Source: Trichuris trichiura (Eukaryota; Nematoda; Enoplea; Trichinellida; Trichuridae). Taken from it: a DNA stretch of 64,000 nt. The notes under the pieces were generated by a model. It was not told the origin of the DNA and did no database searches. It was given only the letters and a program-made list of their open reading frames with translations. The position numbers and the translations under genes are program-made. The DNA is taken from the NCBI GenBank assembly GCA_037903355.1, contig JBAJFE010000014.1, positions 2,852,001 to 2,916,000 on the forward strand. Reading direction: 5' to 3'. This document shows positions 10,701 through 22,800 of the stretch, piece after piece; the first letter of the stretch is position 1, and each line of letters opens with the position of its first letter.

Positions 10701-13061
10701 TGGTCTCCCATGGGAAAACAAGCGAATACGTGCAGGTGTCGCCATATTGAAGCTTCAAAGACCTTTGCTCAGAAAAGATAACGTAGTCCCCGTTTGCTTA
10801 GCACAAAGGGAATCTGTGCCTCCACCCTATGCTTCATGTTACGTAACTCATTACGACAGGCATGAGCATCGTATAGATGAGGAAATTGTCATGATAACAA
10901 GAAATGCCCGCTGCTTGGCCGCCCAAGGCTCAAATGCGCCTCAATTTCGTGGTATCTGCGCTGTAGAGCAAAAGAAAAAGCATTATATTGTAAGCGTGGA
11001 ATTTCTAATTAACAATAATTGTTTTTCAGCTCATACAATTTAGCAATTGGGTTCTCCAATGGTTTGCATCGTACATGGTCGGGCTTACCAGTACGGCGTT
11101 TATCTGAACCAACTGTCTTTGAAGATAAACAACAGAGTGAATCAGAAGCTTGGATTCTACAGTGAAATTACGATAGTGCACGAAGTGTTTGCCGGTAGAA
11201 ATGTTCCAACGCTTCCTGACAGAACCCATACTCATCCTGGTCCAAGGCCGCATAGACCTATTCATACGTCATCTTCTTCTTCTTCCTCGAGCTCACATGA
11301 ATTCCATAAGCGACCAATAGGTCCTGTTCCCAATGCGAAGCCTACACTGCCTTGGAGACCGCCGCCACTTCCTCGGCCTCAACGCAGACATAGCAGGTCA
11401 TCTTCATCATCAGATTCATCGTCAGATTCTTCTTCTAAAGGAGCAAGTACATCACATGAGCAAACGGATAGTTCAAGGTCATCAGAAGAATCAGACGAAT
11501 CAACACGAGTAATAAACTTCAACGTCAGAGTACCTAAACCGCGTCTTGAAAGATGGACTCATCATCACAATAGAAGGCCAGCGATCCATTCGCACAGTTC
11601 CAGTTCCAGTTCGAGCGAAGTAGTGCGACCGCGTCCACTTCCTGACAGGCCAAGACAACCTGTCATCTGCCCTACTCCGGGACAGAGACCTATTAGACCT
11701 AGACCTGATTCTACTCCATCTAACGGAATCCTAATTTGCCCGATGCCTGGAAGTGATATTCAAGTTGTTCCTCTTCCAACTCCTTTCCCAACGGCAGAGT
11801 ACCCGAGTTCGTCCATCGAAGCTGTAGGCATGGTCATCTTACCTTCGTTGCCAAAATACGATTTGTCAAGCAGGACAATCGCGGTAATATTTCAGTCTGT
11901 CATTGGAAATTCCAATTACCAATGATCGAAGCAATTTAGAACCATGAACATATATTAGTGCGTGACAATATCATCGGTGAAAGCGCAATAGCGAAAGGAT
12001 CTTCTGCAAGCTGTGCAAGGTTGAGCATAAACGGGGAAATGAACAGCCTCCTTCCTGTAACTTCAAGTGGAGAAATAACCGGCAATGAAATTTCCGACAC
12101 CGTTCCCGATGTCTATGGCAAACTGGTCACCCAAGCATGCACTTCAGGCGGCTCTGCTGATGGTTATCATCATCATTCAAGCCAGTTACCTGGGGCGTCT
12201 GGCGTGCACATCTTTAAGGTGGTTGGTTCGTCCATTGAAGCACTTTGTACTGGAACATTGTACGTAAAACGCGGACAGACGTATTCTGACGAAGTGGTAA
12301 CAGCCTCTAGATGCGTTCCATCGACGTAAGCGAACTCTGCTTAAGGAAACGATCTACCTTAGTAGCTTCCTATGATTTCAGGGCAGCCGACAAATATCGA
12401 GTGTATGTGGGAGCACTGTTGCCTCGACATATGACGGTTGAACAGCTGGGCAGGACTTTAATAGAAGTCGGAAGCATTTTTGCAACTCCTCTTTATGCAC
12501 AATACGATGAATTGAAAACAATGGGACTGACTGTGCTGAAATTGAAGCACAGAGTGAAAATTGCGAACGGAGTTGAATCGTTCCCATTGCCATACTCCAG
12601 TACAAGTGCCACCTCAGGAATGCCATGCTACGTTTCTGGTGTTTGTGAGCACGGTATGCCAGTTAGAATTCACTACCAACTGCTCACTCCAACGCAATGT
12701 GCTCAACATCTTGGTGAAAAATATTTGCCAAATGTCATGTATTGTGGTGTTGGTCAGAAAGAAATCCTGCAGCACGTAAGTCATTTCCCATTTTTTTTCA
12801 TGTCATGTTTAGTGCTTTCATATTGTTCATCGGTCCGCCGTTTTCTATCTATGTACGTTTTAGCCTATCGGTTCGCCTTTGCTTTGCCAGTCTTCTGGAA
12901 GATGGACACAATTTGGCATTTACGACCACTCCCTTAATAGACCTATGGCCTACAATGCTGTTTATACTGGAAAGCAAGAGCCAAGAGAAATCGCCCTCTT
13001 CATGAAACTGGAAGACGACGATGTGGCAAGAATACAAACACTAGAAACTAACTCTGTTTAA
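7720..13061 (+). CDS. secreted triple-domain trypsin-like pseudoprotease, copy 1 (intact, 11 exons)
   Basis: Exons: 7720-7782, 7842-8065, 8116-8515, 8568-8834, 9729-9875, 10326-10546, 10602-10989, 11044-11883, 11940-12325, 12382-12775, 12864-13061. All junctions are GT-AG and all phases fit: 1175 aa. Exon 1 encodes a signal peptide (TLLLLPLCLAFY core). Domain 1 (exons 2-4) has PWTVAI, KCLGSII, LVLTAGSC, NGVALVTL, PVCLA and SLGGPLVC. Domain 2 (exons 6-8) has PWNVII, VVLTAAEC, AGVAILKL and QLGSPMVC. Domain 3 (exons 9-11) has CTGTLY, VVTASRC, GLTVLKL and PIGSPLLC. Against S1 proteases (LTAAHC, DIALLKL, GDSGGPL) the catalytic residues read Ser/Gly/Leu, Glu/Gly/Leu and Arg/Gly/Ile, so no domain should cleave peptides. 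Exon 5 is a Pro-rich repeat; exon 8 ends in a Ser/His/Pro-rich linker. AATAAA lies at 13108. Function unknown; a secreted binding or decoy role is an inference. Confidence 0.8.
9729..9875 (+). repeat. exon 5 proline-rich 24-bp repeat, copy 1 (3 units)
   Basis: The whole exon encodes a Pro-rich linker between domains 1 and 2. It ends in three units of PPHVVPP plus G or R (24 bp each) and closes with PPPQ. The same exon holds 3, 6 and 4 units in copies 2, 3 and 4, so the repeat number has changed since duplication, in whole codons. Confidence 0.85.
10077..10262 (+). pseudogene. relic coding segment inside intron 5, copy 1
   Basis: Within intron 5 a frame reading EEQFIDNDF, then PGSNVNGHTYHIAVL and PFLPQAIC resembles, at protein level, the matching intron of the other copies (minus strand near 22806, 37600 and 58150). 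The frame has an early TAA in copies 3 and 4, and no splice sites conserved in all copies surround it. It is probably an exon lost from the current transcript; an alternative exon in copies 1 and 2 cannot be excluded. Confidence 0.35.
11268..11640 (+). repeat. Ser/His/Pro low-complexity linker coding region, copy 1
   Basis: The middle of exon 8 encodes runs of Ser (up to nine), SDSSSDSSS and HHH patches, and many Pro/Arg residues, linking domain 2 to domain 3. Such tracts are typical of flexible, often O-glycosylated spacers (inference). The frame is kept in all four copies, with the exon always 840 bp. Confidence 0.75.
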
Positions 13062-14473
13062 TCTGTTATATAGCTCAATCTATGCAATTTTACGTGACAT
13101 CACTTAGAATAAAAACTGAATGTAATGCTAGCGTTATATTTCTAATTGAAATGTTGAATTTTTGGATAAGGGCTTCTGCATTCTGTAAACAAGGTCTTGG
13201 AACAGAGTTCTGAATTTGCTCATTTTGTAATACTTTCATTCAAATTCCTGGAACTACAAAATGGAAGATCGTTCCTATGAAGCTGGACTTTCCGTCAGGA
13301 AGCTATCTCTCTATAATCTGCGTCGAGTGTTTTACTATGGCTGTGAGAGAGACGTGCTCACGCAAATTTTGTCAGCACGTTCACCTTATTCAACATTAAT
13401 TCTTTGTTAGCCTTTATCTTCTTCAGTATATTGTTTGTACAAATTGTAATCGCATAGTAGTTACTGTTGCCTCACGTCAGCCGTTATTTCACGCGGGAAC
13501 AAGAGCGGCTGTTCTATCCCAGTCTATACTGGTGTTTTTTCCATTCGCATGATCCACTTAAAGGCACAAAATTTTGGCCTTCTCTCCTCCATCTTTAGAT
13601 AGCTGGCGAGAAATGGCTCCACTTTACTTTAGAAAGCGCAATGGTTTTTCGTATGTGTAGATTTTATTCTTCTACAATACTTCGAATTCCTTTTCCCCGT
13701 TCTTGTGAAACTCAAACATCTTTTTGTAATGCCATAGCTTTCTGATTTCTGCCGTTACCAGTCTTCATCGGAAGCTCTTTGGTTTGTTTGCTGGAAAATA
13801 GTTGAATCTGAAACGTGAAAAATTCCGCATTGCGAATACTTTTTGTGTTCCATAGAACTAGGAAATTTGATAAATAAAAGACACTGTACAGTAAGTCCTA
13901 GTATAACGCGGTTTCGCTCATACGCTGTCTTGAAATTCTGGCAGTTTCTCGCTTAAAGCGATTTTGCCGCCTGGAAAGCGTGGGTTTTTAGCAAAGGCTC
14001 CCTGTGCTTTTCATCTATCGAGAGCAAACATAGACCGGATCTTTTCTTACGCGAGTTCTCGGTCACGCTCAAGCGATGCACACATTCTACTGTGACAAAA
14101 ATGCATGCGATTCATATCAGCTGGCCACTAACGATAAAGTCAAAGTTTGAAATAGTGAAAGCAGCATTCACTTTTCTGCTAATCAAATATGTGCATGCGT
14201 ACATGTAGCAAAGTTACACTATATTCATAGTCGTAACGTATTTCCTATGATTTATGGGCTTTAGCTACCTGCAGCTAGTCTTGGAGTGTATTCCCTGTGG
14301 ATAGGGGACTCAATTGTATAATTACGTAACATGACTAGCAAATCTGATTCGAGTTTTCCCTTGAAAAGCAGAGGAAAGCCACTGGATCTCCGATCAACCT
14401 TTGGGGAATTTCATTTCTGGTAATAAACTGGAACTGTGAATACTGGAATCTGGAATTTAAAAAAAAGTTATTA
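13062..14473. other. 3' flank of copy 1, no gene
   Basis: Up to about 13310 the sequence matches the minus-strand 3' flank of copy 2 (19560-19846), showing that copies 1 and 2 share an inverted duplication that includes flanking DNA. Beyond that no gene is recognised. At 13889 a TA-flanked CAGTAAGTCCTAG resembles a pogo-type end. Confidence 0.45.
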
Positions 14474-14560
14474 CAGTAAAAGCTCCGTAAGTTGACCACC
14501 CAACGGACTGGGGAAAACTGGTCAACATAGGAGGTGATCAACATATGGAAGCTGTGGGTG
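14474..14560. mobile_element. pogo-type terminal sequence
   Basis: TA followed by CAGTAAAAGCTCCGTAAG and TTGACCACC, close to the MITE end at 1290-1302, with an internal GGTCAACATAGGAGG that makes a partial hairpin. A facing TA-flanked end, CAGTGGATCCTCG on the minus strand, lies at 16456. Whether the two bound one element is uncertain, because the sequence between carries hAT coding relics. Confidence 0.4.
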
Positions 14561-14749
14561 TAAATGGCTCGGCTGAATAGATTGCAGTTAAACCACCGTC
14601 ACGAACTCAGATGCGTATTTCAATGAGTTTCAAGAAGGAAACTTGTCGCTGCTTATGTGACGCTTACAGAACTCAAGCAATCAGGGGTTAATGTATCTAG
14701 CTTCGAGGTCATCATCGCTTTGCAGCTGAATGATTTCCAGCTGAAATTT

Positions 14750-16080
14750 ATTGGGGACGTCAGGTAATTCCAGAATGGAATATTGAAGATGTTAGCTTCA
14801 TCAGTCTACTTTTCACACCGTTGAATCTTTCGCTAAACGCCTCAAGTAGTTTCGCACATTCACCGGCATACTCTAATGTCGTAGAAGACTGCTGTCCCTG
14901 GAATGTAGAGAAATGCACCGTGTTGTCCTTTTCAAGTTGCAGTTCCCACAGCCTTAATTTAGCTTCAAATGATTTCATGTTTGAAACCGGTGAGTTGAGA
15001 AGCGGGCTCAGACCCTGCAGCTTGATATTCAGTTCTAGCTAGTACTTGGCGATGTCTACCATGAAAGCTAGATCACATAGCCACTTTTGTCACGAAGTTC
15101 ACTGAGTAGTTTACCTTCGGCCTCCATGAACTGCTTGACTTCATCTCGCAGTTGGTAAAACTTCATTAGCATGTTCACGCGACTTAGCCAGCGAACTTCA
15201 CAGAGATTAACGACATCACCACAGTTGGAGCAGAGTTAATTCAAAAAATCTTTAAACAGGAGGTTATTAAGGCCTTTGCTCATGATACAGTTTATGCACG
15301 ACACGACTACTGACATCACATTGCTGAGCCATAGCGACTGTGCACAGACTGTTGATGTATGATACAACGGCATACAATCAAATCGTTTGAGTCAAGACTG
15401 AGATGGTTCAGTTCCTTCTTAACAAAAGCAAGTAGATCTTTTTGTGAGCCAAGCATAGCTGGAACCCCATCCTTAGTAAGACCATTTAATTTTTCAAATT
15501 TTAGTCTGAACTTTTCCATTGATAAAACAAGTTTTCAGACAAGTCTTCTTTCGTAACATCGTGCAGGGCTTCCAGAGATAGCAGTTTCTATCGCATCTCA
15601 AACTCTGCAGTTAAACCATGAAGGAAATTAGCCATTTGAGCGGTGTTTGTAATGTCTGTGGTCTCGTCACAAGCCATGGGAAAAAATTCGAAGTTGCCTA
15701 CAGGGTGCTTCGGTGTTTTCACAACGTCTTCTGCTAAGTTAGTGAGCAGATCTTCAACAGTTCTACGAAACAAGTCGGCACTTTGGAAAAGTTTTTCGTA
15801 ACTTGATGATAATAACTTCGCAGCTGCCGATGTGCACTCTTTCAAAAACACTCTCTGAGTGGGGCTATAGCTTCTTTGCGAACAATTCGCTCGCCATGTA
15901 ACATGTTTGAAAATGGTGTAACCGCGAATTGAGGTTCATCGAAAATGGCTTGTTGCGGCTCCAAATTCCGTTGAAGCACACTGATTCTATCCAGACGCTC
16001 TTGGCCTTTTAACTCATTCAATTTTCCATGTTTTGAGCTGCAATGCCGTTCCAGATTAGCTTTTTTCATTACAGCTATCG
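14750..16080 (-). pseudogene. decayed hAT-type transposase (ZBED/EPM2AIP1-like)
   Basis: Read on the minus strand, broken frames line up in the order of a hAT transposase of the ZBED5/EPM2AIP1/GTF2IRD2 kind. First comes a BED-finger remnant (NLERHCSSKHGKL, near 16060). Next is FFPMACDETTDITNTAQM (near 15700), the segment holding the first catalytic Asp. Then GLTKDGVPAMLGSQKD and CRCIIHQQSV (15480-15350), and lastly KSFEAKLRLWELQL (near 14970). The pieces are in different frames and interrupted by stops, so no active enzyme is made. hAT transposases are cut-and-paste DNA enzymes. A related fragment lies at 51660-52290. Confidence 0.75.
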
Positions 16081-17440
16081 CGTTGCTACAAACGAGGAGA
16101 ACGGGCTTGGCTTTAAGCTCTACAAAAAAATAATCGTTTGTCCCTTTTAATTTCTTTAATCACGGCGAAGGTCCCGTCAATCAAAGCAAGGGAAACTAAA
16201 GCTTTCGGATGTTTAACTGTCACTCGTCATCAGCGGTTCAACTAACATGGGATTGCGTTCGTTGATCACCCAGTTCTAGCAGTCACACTTAGGTCTAAAG
16301 CAACAACAGCATGCCAGAGCAGCGTTTAAGAAGAAAAAATGACCCGAGAGATCAAAAGCTCACGACTTCCACATCCTTCTATCGCAGTGTAACCTTAGCA
16401 AATTGTTACAATCGAGAGTTGTTAACTTCGAGTTTGTTATGATCGAGGATCCACTGTACTTTCAAAGCAAAGATACCTTTCCATATCGTTTCGCTGAATT
16501 GAAGTACTCATCCTCACAACTATATTTGCGAATGCAAGCGCACTCTCACTTTCCCCTCAACAGAGCGCTAATATGTTCCAAAGGGCCCATGGACTTCCAA
16601 AAGCTCCTTCAGAAAAAGTGACTAACGCAGACGTTAATGTTTGATACGAAAGCTATTGAAAACAGTCAATATCTATCTACAAAGCATCAAGTTGGAACCT
16701 AAAATTCGACTGGTGACGCAGAAAGATCACTACGAAACTCTGAGCAACCAGATGGAATGCTAATAGTAGGTGCTCATTCATAATAGGGAGACAGAAAGCT
16801 GAAGACAGGAAATGTCACATCGGACAAACATGAAAGAGGTACAAGAAGAAGGTCGCTGCTTCACCACTAATGGACACTATGCAAAAAGTTACCTCCAAGA
16901 ATTACATTACATTTTGTTCTACGTGAGGATTATTTTTCTATACTGCCTGATTAAGCATGCATTAATGAGCTTACCAATCGCAAAAATTCTTGGTCACTTT
17001 CTTGTCTGTAGAGCTGTTCTTTATATAACCCATAGATAGGCTATACACAAACAAACCGGTCAGACATCGAAATCGAGGAAACTGCATTAGTACAGTAGGA
17101 CAATGCACAGGCTAACGTGGCTACGGCTTAGCAAACAGACACTAGTTGAATTCAATTCTTCTACGTCGAATAAAAGTAATGCCACATTATAGTGATTTCA
17201 GTTTGTTTTATTCTTGCTTTAGAAGTATCTGAAGTTGAAGCGCCGGTTAGTTTAACTTTACTGCAGACAAAGGCCAAAGACGTAACGTCGGAAGTTAAGA
17301 GAAGATGACTGATTAAAAGGAACAGCATGATTAATAACTGTGGAAAGGTAAATTGTAATTATGGAACTCAGAAGAATAAGGGGATAATAGAAGCGAACTG
17401 AATGATTAAACAGACAATTCGGGTTTTTTTTCAGGCGCAG
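16081..17440. other. intergenic, no supported gene
   Basis: Contains the minus-strand hammerhead-like motif at 16201-16236 and a pogo-type end at 16456. Otherwise no gene is seen. Confidence 0.35.
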
Positions 17441-17516
17441 TACGCTTTGACGCCTATTTGATGCTTCGGTTCTACGCTTACGATTTGACGCTTACAGTTC
17501 GACGTGTACGGTTCAG
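17441..17516. repeat. degenerate 14-bp tandem repeat
   Basis: About five successive variants of GACGCTTACRGTTC / TACGCTTACGATTT, the last three exactly 14 bp each. It is non-coding in this setting and no function is evident. Confidence 0.55.
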
Positions 17517-19560
17517 CGCGGGCTTCGTACTATTGCAGTCTGAAGTCTCACTTGTGACTGTCGTCAGTGAACAAACTCCCTATGGTTCAGGTTAGCGGGC
17601 AATATTTTTTGTTTCGTAGGCTTCCTTTCGGGAGATTTTATTTGTCATCGCGAGCTCTCTTAGGATTTTCTTGCTTGTTTGGTCTTATCTCATGCTGGCA
17701 CGTTTCCTCAATGCTTCCTTTCTGTCCGTACGTTTCCACCAGATACATTTCCATTGGCTCACAACCATAAATTTCATCCAGCAACTGACGGTGGCGGACA
17801 ATCTTTCTGTACTTTCCAGGGTGCATCGCGTTTTCCCTACGATATTCTCAAGCTTTCCTTTCGATGGCGGTTTCGTTTTCATTCCACCACGTTTCCTCAT
17901 CGCCAGCATTCAATGTGATTTGTTTCCATGGGTACCTTTTCATGGTGTGTGGCCACATTTTCCCTCATGCTCTTGTGAGCGTTTTCATTGGCGTGTGATC
18001 ATTCGCTTTGTTGGGTTCAGGATTCTCCTAGTCGGGTGTTGCAATGACACTTGCAGAGGGCAGCTGCGTCTGAATGTGTGTACGGGTTTCAGTTTTCCCA
18101 CTTTAAAGAAATGCATGTAGATGGAACTAAGGAGGTATGATCTCATGGGCTTCCGTCTTCTTTCTGGGTTCGTTACAGATGTGTTTTTTCCCGCAGGATA
18201 AGGTTCCATGGGTGTATTTATGTACGTATGGTATGGGTATGTCTTACGGGGAGTACGATTCCATATACTATTATCCCTTGAATATCTTAAGTGCAAAACG
18301 TTCTGGGCCTATCAGTGTGCCTGCGCTAACCGCTGGATGAATACCAAGTTGATGATAACAACATAAGGTCATTGCCTCACACGGCCTAAACTTATGACGA
18401 CTTATAGGACGACCTGAGTTGTTCCTCTTCCCCGTTAGACAGCCGTGCACTGTTCCCATGATTCAATGCCCCTTTAAGCTGCTGTTCTGTCAGGAGACAT
18501 TGTCTCATTCGTCAATTTTTGTGTAGAGGATATAATTTCATTGTTACGCAAACGTCCTGTTGTAACAAAGAACAAAATTGTGGCGACCGAAGCTTTCGGG
18601 TGGCTTTCACCCGTTCTCAGCGGATGGGGAAAGGATATGGCAGGCATGACTCGCTGTATCAGTGGTTGCGGTAATGAAAGGTTAGCGAATTGGTCTTGTG
18701 TTCCGTTTGCATCGGTGTCGCTACTTTGTACACTCTATGCCAAGCTAATCTCTCAACAAAATATCTGCACGTGTCGTTTATCGTCACAGAATGCTTTACT
18801 ACTACCACTGACCGCGAATGTTGCACCATGTTTACCGCAAAACAGTGCCAGTTTTGCCGTCGGTTAGTCAGCGTTAACCCGCTGATTTAACCACTAGCAC
18901 TTTGTTCTGCTTCGCCCGGTTGGCTTTTTAGTGCCATCGTTTTACAAGATCCGGGAACGAAAAATGTGCTTACAAATTTTACGTCGTTGCAAAATGCCAT
19001 AGGGTGCCGCCCAGCGGAGGAAATCCGTAGGTGGGCGCAGCAGCTGAAGAACAGGAAAACTTACGCACCGCATGTGACGGTGCCGGGAGTGACGTGTTTT
19101 CGGTGCGAGTCAAGTGGTGTGTGTGTGTGTGTGTGTTACTGTTACGGGGCTGAGAAACAGAAAAGAGTAAACGTTTAGTTTGCTGCAACACAAAAGTATG
19201 AGCTATGCATTGTTCCTATCGTTACGCGGAAGGAAGAAAAAACAAGGATAGCAAATCAAAAGCAAAATCTTTGGCTGTTTTCGCGTTGCTGAGTTTCCCC
19301 AGCCATGTGAAAAGACCAACGATAAATGCATCTCGCATTTAGCTTTCACTACTGCTGTGGCCTATGTGTCTTTCCGGCTTTGAATGGCCTCCACCGTCGC
19401 GTTTTTTCATGCATATGGCGACGTAATTCATTGCCTTTTCTTTGCATTAATTTGAGCGTACATCTTAAAGCCCAGTTCCATATGCTTTTTGTTCAAATTA
19501 TTCTTGCGAATTTTTTAATTTCAAACCGAAGAACGTCATCATCTGTTATATAAAATTCAT
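17517..19560. other. T/G-biased spacer, no supported gene
   Basis: The plus strand between 17560 and 18260 is full of TTTCC and TTCCA words and has several overlapping frames on both strands, none matching a family I know. A (GT)n microsatellite lies at about 19115-19136. A hammerhead-like motif with a perfect 6-bp stem lies at 18591-18623. Confidence 0.35.
19115..19136. repeat. (GT)n microsatellite
   Basis: About 11 uninterrupted GT units. Confidence 0.9.
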
Positions 19561-19846
19561 CCTACCTACTGGGAAATGGATGAACGTCTAGTGGATAGCC
19601 AACCATCCTGACGGAATGCCCAGCTTCGTAGGAACGATCTCGTTTCTGTACTTCCGAAAACCTAACTGGAAGTAAAACAAAACGAGAAAGTTCAGAATTT
19701 TATTTCGAGAACTCGTCGTTTACAGAATGCAGAAACCTTTATCCAAAAAATTCAACATTTCGATTAAAAAACCACGCTAGCATTACATTCAGATTTTATT
19801 CTAAGTGATTTCACGTAAAATTGCATAGACTGAGCTATATAACAAA

Positions 19847-22800
19847 TTAAACAGAGTTAGTTTCTAGTGTTTGTATTCTTGCCACATCATCGTCTTCCAG
19901 TTTCATGAAGAGGGCGATTTCTCTCGGCTCTTGCTTTCCAGTATAAACAGCATTGTAGGCCATGGGTCTATTAAAGGAGTGGTCGTAAATGCCAAATTGT
20001 GTCCACCTTCCAGAAGACTCGCAAAGCAAAGGGGAACCAATAGGCTAAAACGTACACCGATAAAAAACGGCGGACCGATGAACAATATGAAAGCATTAAA
20101 CATGACATGAAAGAAAAATGGGAAATGACTTACGTGCTGCAGGATTTCTTTCTGACCAACACCGCAATACATGACATTTGGCAAATATTTCTCACCAAGA
20201 TGTTGAGCACATTGCGTTGGAGTGAGCAGTTGGTAGTGAATTCTAACTGGCATACCGTGCTCACAAACACCAGAAACGTAGCATGGCATTCCTGAGGTGG
20301 CACTTGTACTGGAGTATGGCAATGGGAACGATTCAACTCCCTGCGTGATTTTCACTCTGTGCTTCAATTTCAGCACAGTCAGTCCCATTGTTTTCAATTC
20401 ATCGTACTGTGCGTAAAGAGGAGTTGCAAAAATGCTTCCAACTTCTATTAAAGTCCTGCCCAGCTGTTCAACCGTCATATGTCGAGGCAACAGTGCTCCC
20501 ACATACACTCGATATTTGTCGGCTGCCCTGAAATCATAGGAAGCTACTAAGGTAGATCGTTTGCTTAAGCGGAGTTCGCTTACGTCGATGGAACGCATCT
20601 AGAGGCTGTTACCACTTCGTCAGAATACGTCTGTCCGCGTTTTACGTACAATGTTCCAGTACAAAGTGCTTCAATGGACGAACCAACCACCTTAAAGATG
20701 TGCACGCCAGAGGCCCCAGGTAACTGGCTTGAATGATGATGGTAACCATCAGCAGAGCCGCCTGAAGTGCATGCTTGGGTGACCAGTTTGCCATAGACAT
20801 CGGGAACGGTGTCGGGAATTTCATTGCCGGTTATTTCTCCGCTCGAAGTTACAGGAAGGAGGCTGTTCATTTCCCCATTTATGCTCAACCTTGCACAGCT
20901 TGCAGAAGATCCTTTCGCTATTGCGCTTTCACCGATGATATTGTCACGCACTAATATATGTTCATGGTTCTAAATTGCTTCGATCATTGGTAATTGGAAT
21001 TTCCAATGACATATTGAAATATTACCGCGATTGTCCTGCTTGACAAATCGTATTTTGGCAGCGAAGGCAAGATGACCATGCCTACAGCTTCAATGGACGA
21101 ACTCGGGTACTCTGCCGTTGGGAAAGGAGTTGGAAGAGGAACAACTTGAATATCACTTCCAGGCATCGGGCAAATTAGGATTCCGTTAGATGGAGTAGAA
21201 TCAGGTCTAGGTCTAATAGGTCTCTGTCCCGGAGTAGGACAGATGATAGGTTGTCTTGGCCTGTCAGGAAGTGGACGCGGTCGCACTACTTCGCTCGAAC
21301 TGGAACTGGAACTGTGCGAATGGATCGCTGGCCTTCTGTTGTGATGATGAGTCCATCTTTCAAGACGCGGTTTAGGTACTCTGACGTTGAAGTTTATTAC
21401 TCGTGTTGATTCGTCTGATTCTTCTGATGACCTTGAACTATCCGTTTGCTCATGTGATGTACTTGCTCCTTTAGAAGAAGAATCTGACGATGAATCTGAT
21501 GATGAAGATGACCTGCTATGTCTGCGTTGAGGCCGAGGAAGTGGCGGCGGTCTCCAAGGCAGTGTAGGCTTCGCATTGGGAACAGGACCTATTGGTCGCT
21601 TATGGAATTCATGTGAGCTCGAGGAAGAAGAAGAAGATGACGTATGAATAGGTCTATGCGGCCTTGCACCAGGATGAGTATGGGTTCTGTCAGGAAGCGT
21701 TGGAACATTTCTACCGGCAAACACTTCGTGCACTATCGTAATTTCACTGTAGAATCCAAGTTTCTGATTCACTCTGTTGTTTATCTTCAAAGACAGTTGG
21801 TTCAGGTAAACACCGTACTGGTAAGCCCGACCATGTACGATGCAAACCATTGGAGAACCCAATTGCTAAATTGTATGAGCTGAAAAGCAATTACTGTTAA
21901 TTAGAAATTCCACGCTTACAATATAATGCTTTTTCTTTTGCTCTACAGCGCAGATACCACGAAATTGAGGCGCATTTGAGCCTTGGGCGGCCAAGCAGCG
22001 GGCATTTCTTGTTATCATGACAATTTCCTCATCTATACGATGCTCATGCCTGTCGTAATGAGTTACGTAACATGAAGCATAGGGTGGAGGCACAGATTCC
22101 CTTTGTGCTAAGCAAACGGGGACTACGTTATCTTTTCTGAGCAAAGGTCTTTGAAGTTTCAATATGGCGACGCCTGCACGTATTCGCTTGTTTTCCCATG
22201 GGAGACCATAGAGGAGGACGCTGGCAATTTTAACTTTTGCTCCACGTCTTCTCAACCGTGAAAATCGTGGAGAACCAGCATAAACGCGTAATCTCGAATG
22301 CTTGCGCCTACCCAGAATTACAACTGCTAATATACTGACTCAATTATCCTGCTAGAACGTACCTGCCGAAGCATTCTGCGGCTGTTAGGACAACGTCAGA
22401 GGAGTTCACCGCCTGACGTTCGTGGCCCTTGTGCACCAAGCTGCCAATGCATTTGGTGGATCCTCGGACTCTTGTAGTAATGATGACGTTCCAGGGGAAC
22501 ATGTCTTGTGCGTTATTTCCAACCACATAGCTTTGAAGTGATCTTCCAAACGTGATAGTGTCACCACAGTACACAGCTTGCCGCTGCAAGTTTTGTTGTT
22601 GTTATGTACAGAACAAAACAATTATGATGCCTGGACGAATATATCTAACAAATTGCTTATGGAAGAAAAGGTGGTGCATCAGGCAAAACAGCAATACGAT
22701 AAGTGTGTCCGTTTATGTCTGAACCAGGTATACGGTTTTTGAAAGGAATTTTAACATCAACGGTTGGAAAATCGTCACCAATAAACTGTTCTTTAAAAAC

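Noticed and set aside
17638..17909. Lys/Arg-rich minus-strand frames in the T/G-biased region
   Set aside because: Overlapping frames on both strands at the same place and no conserved motif; likely compositional.
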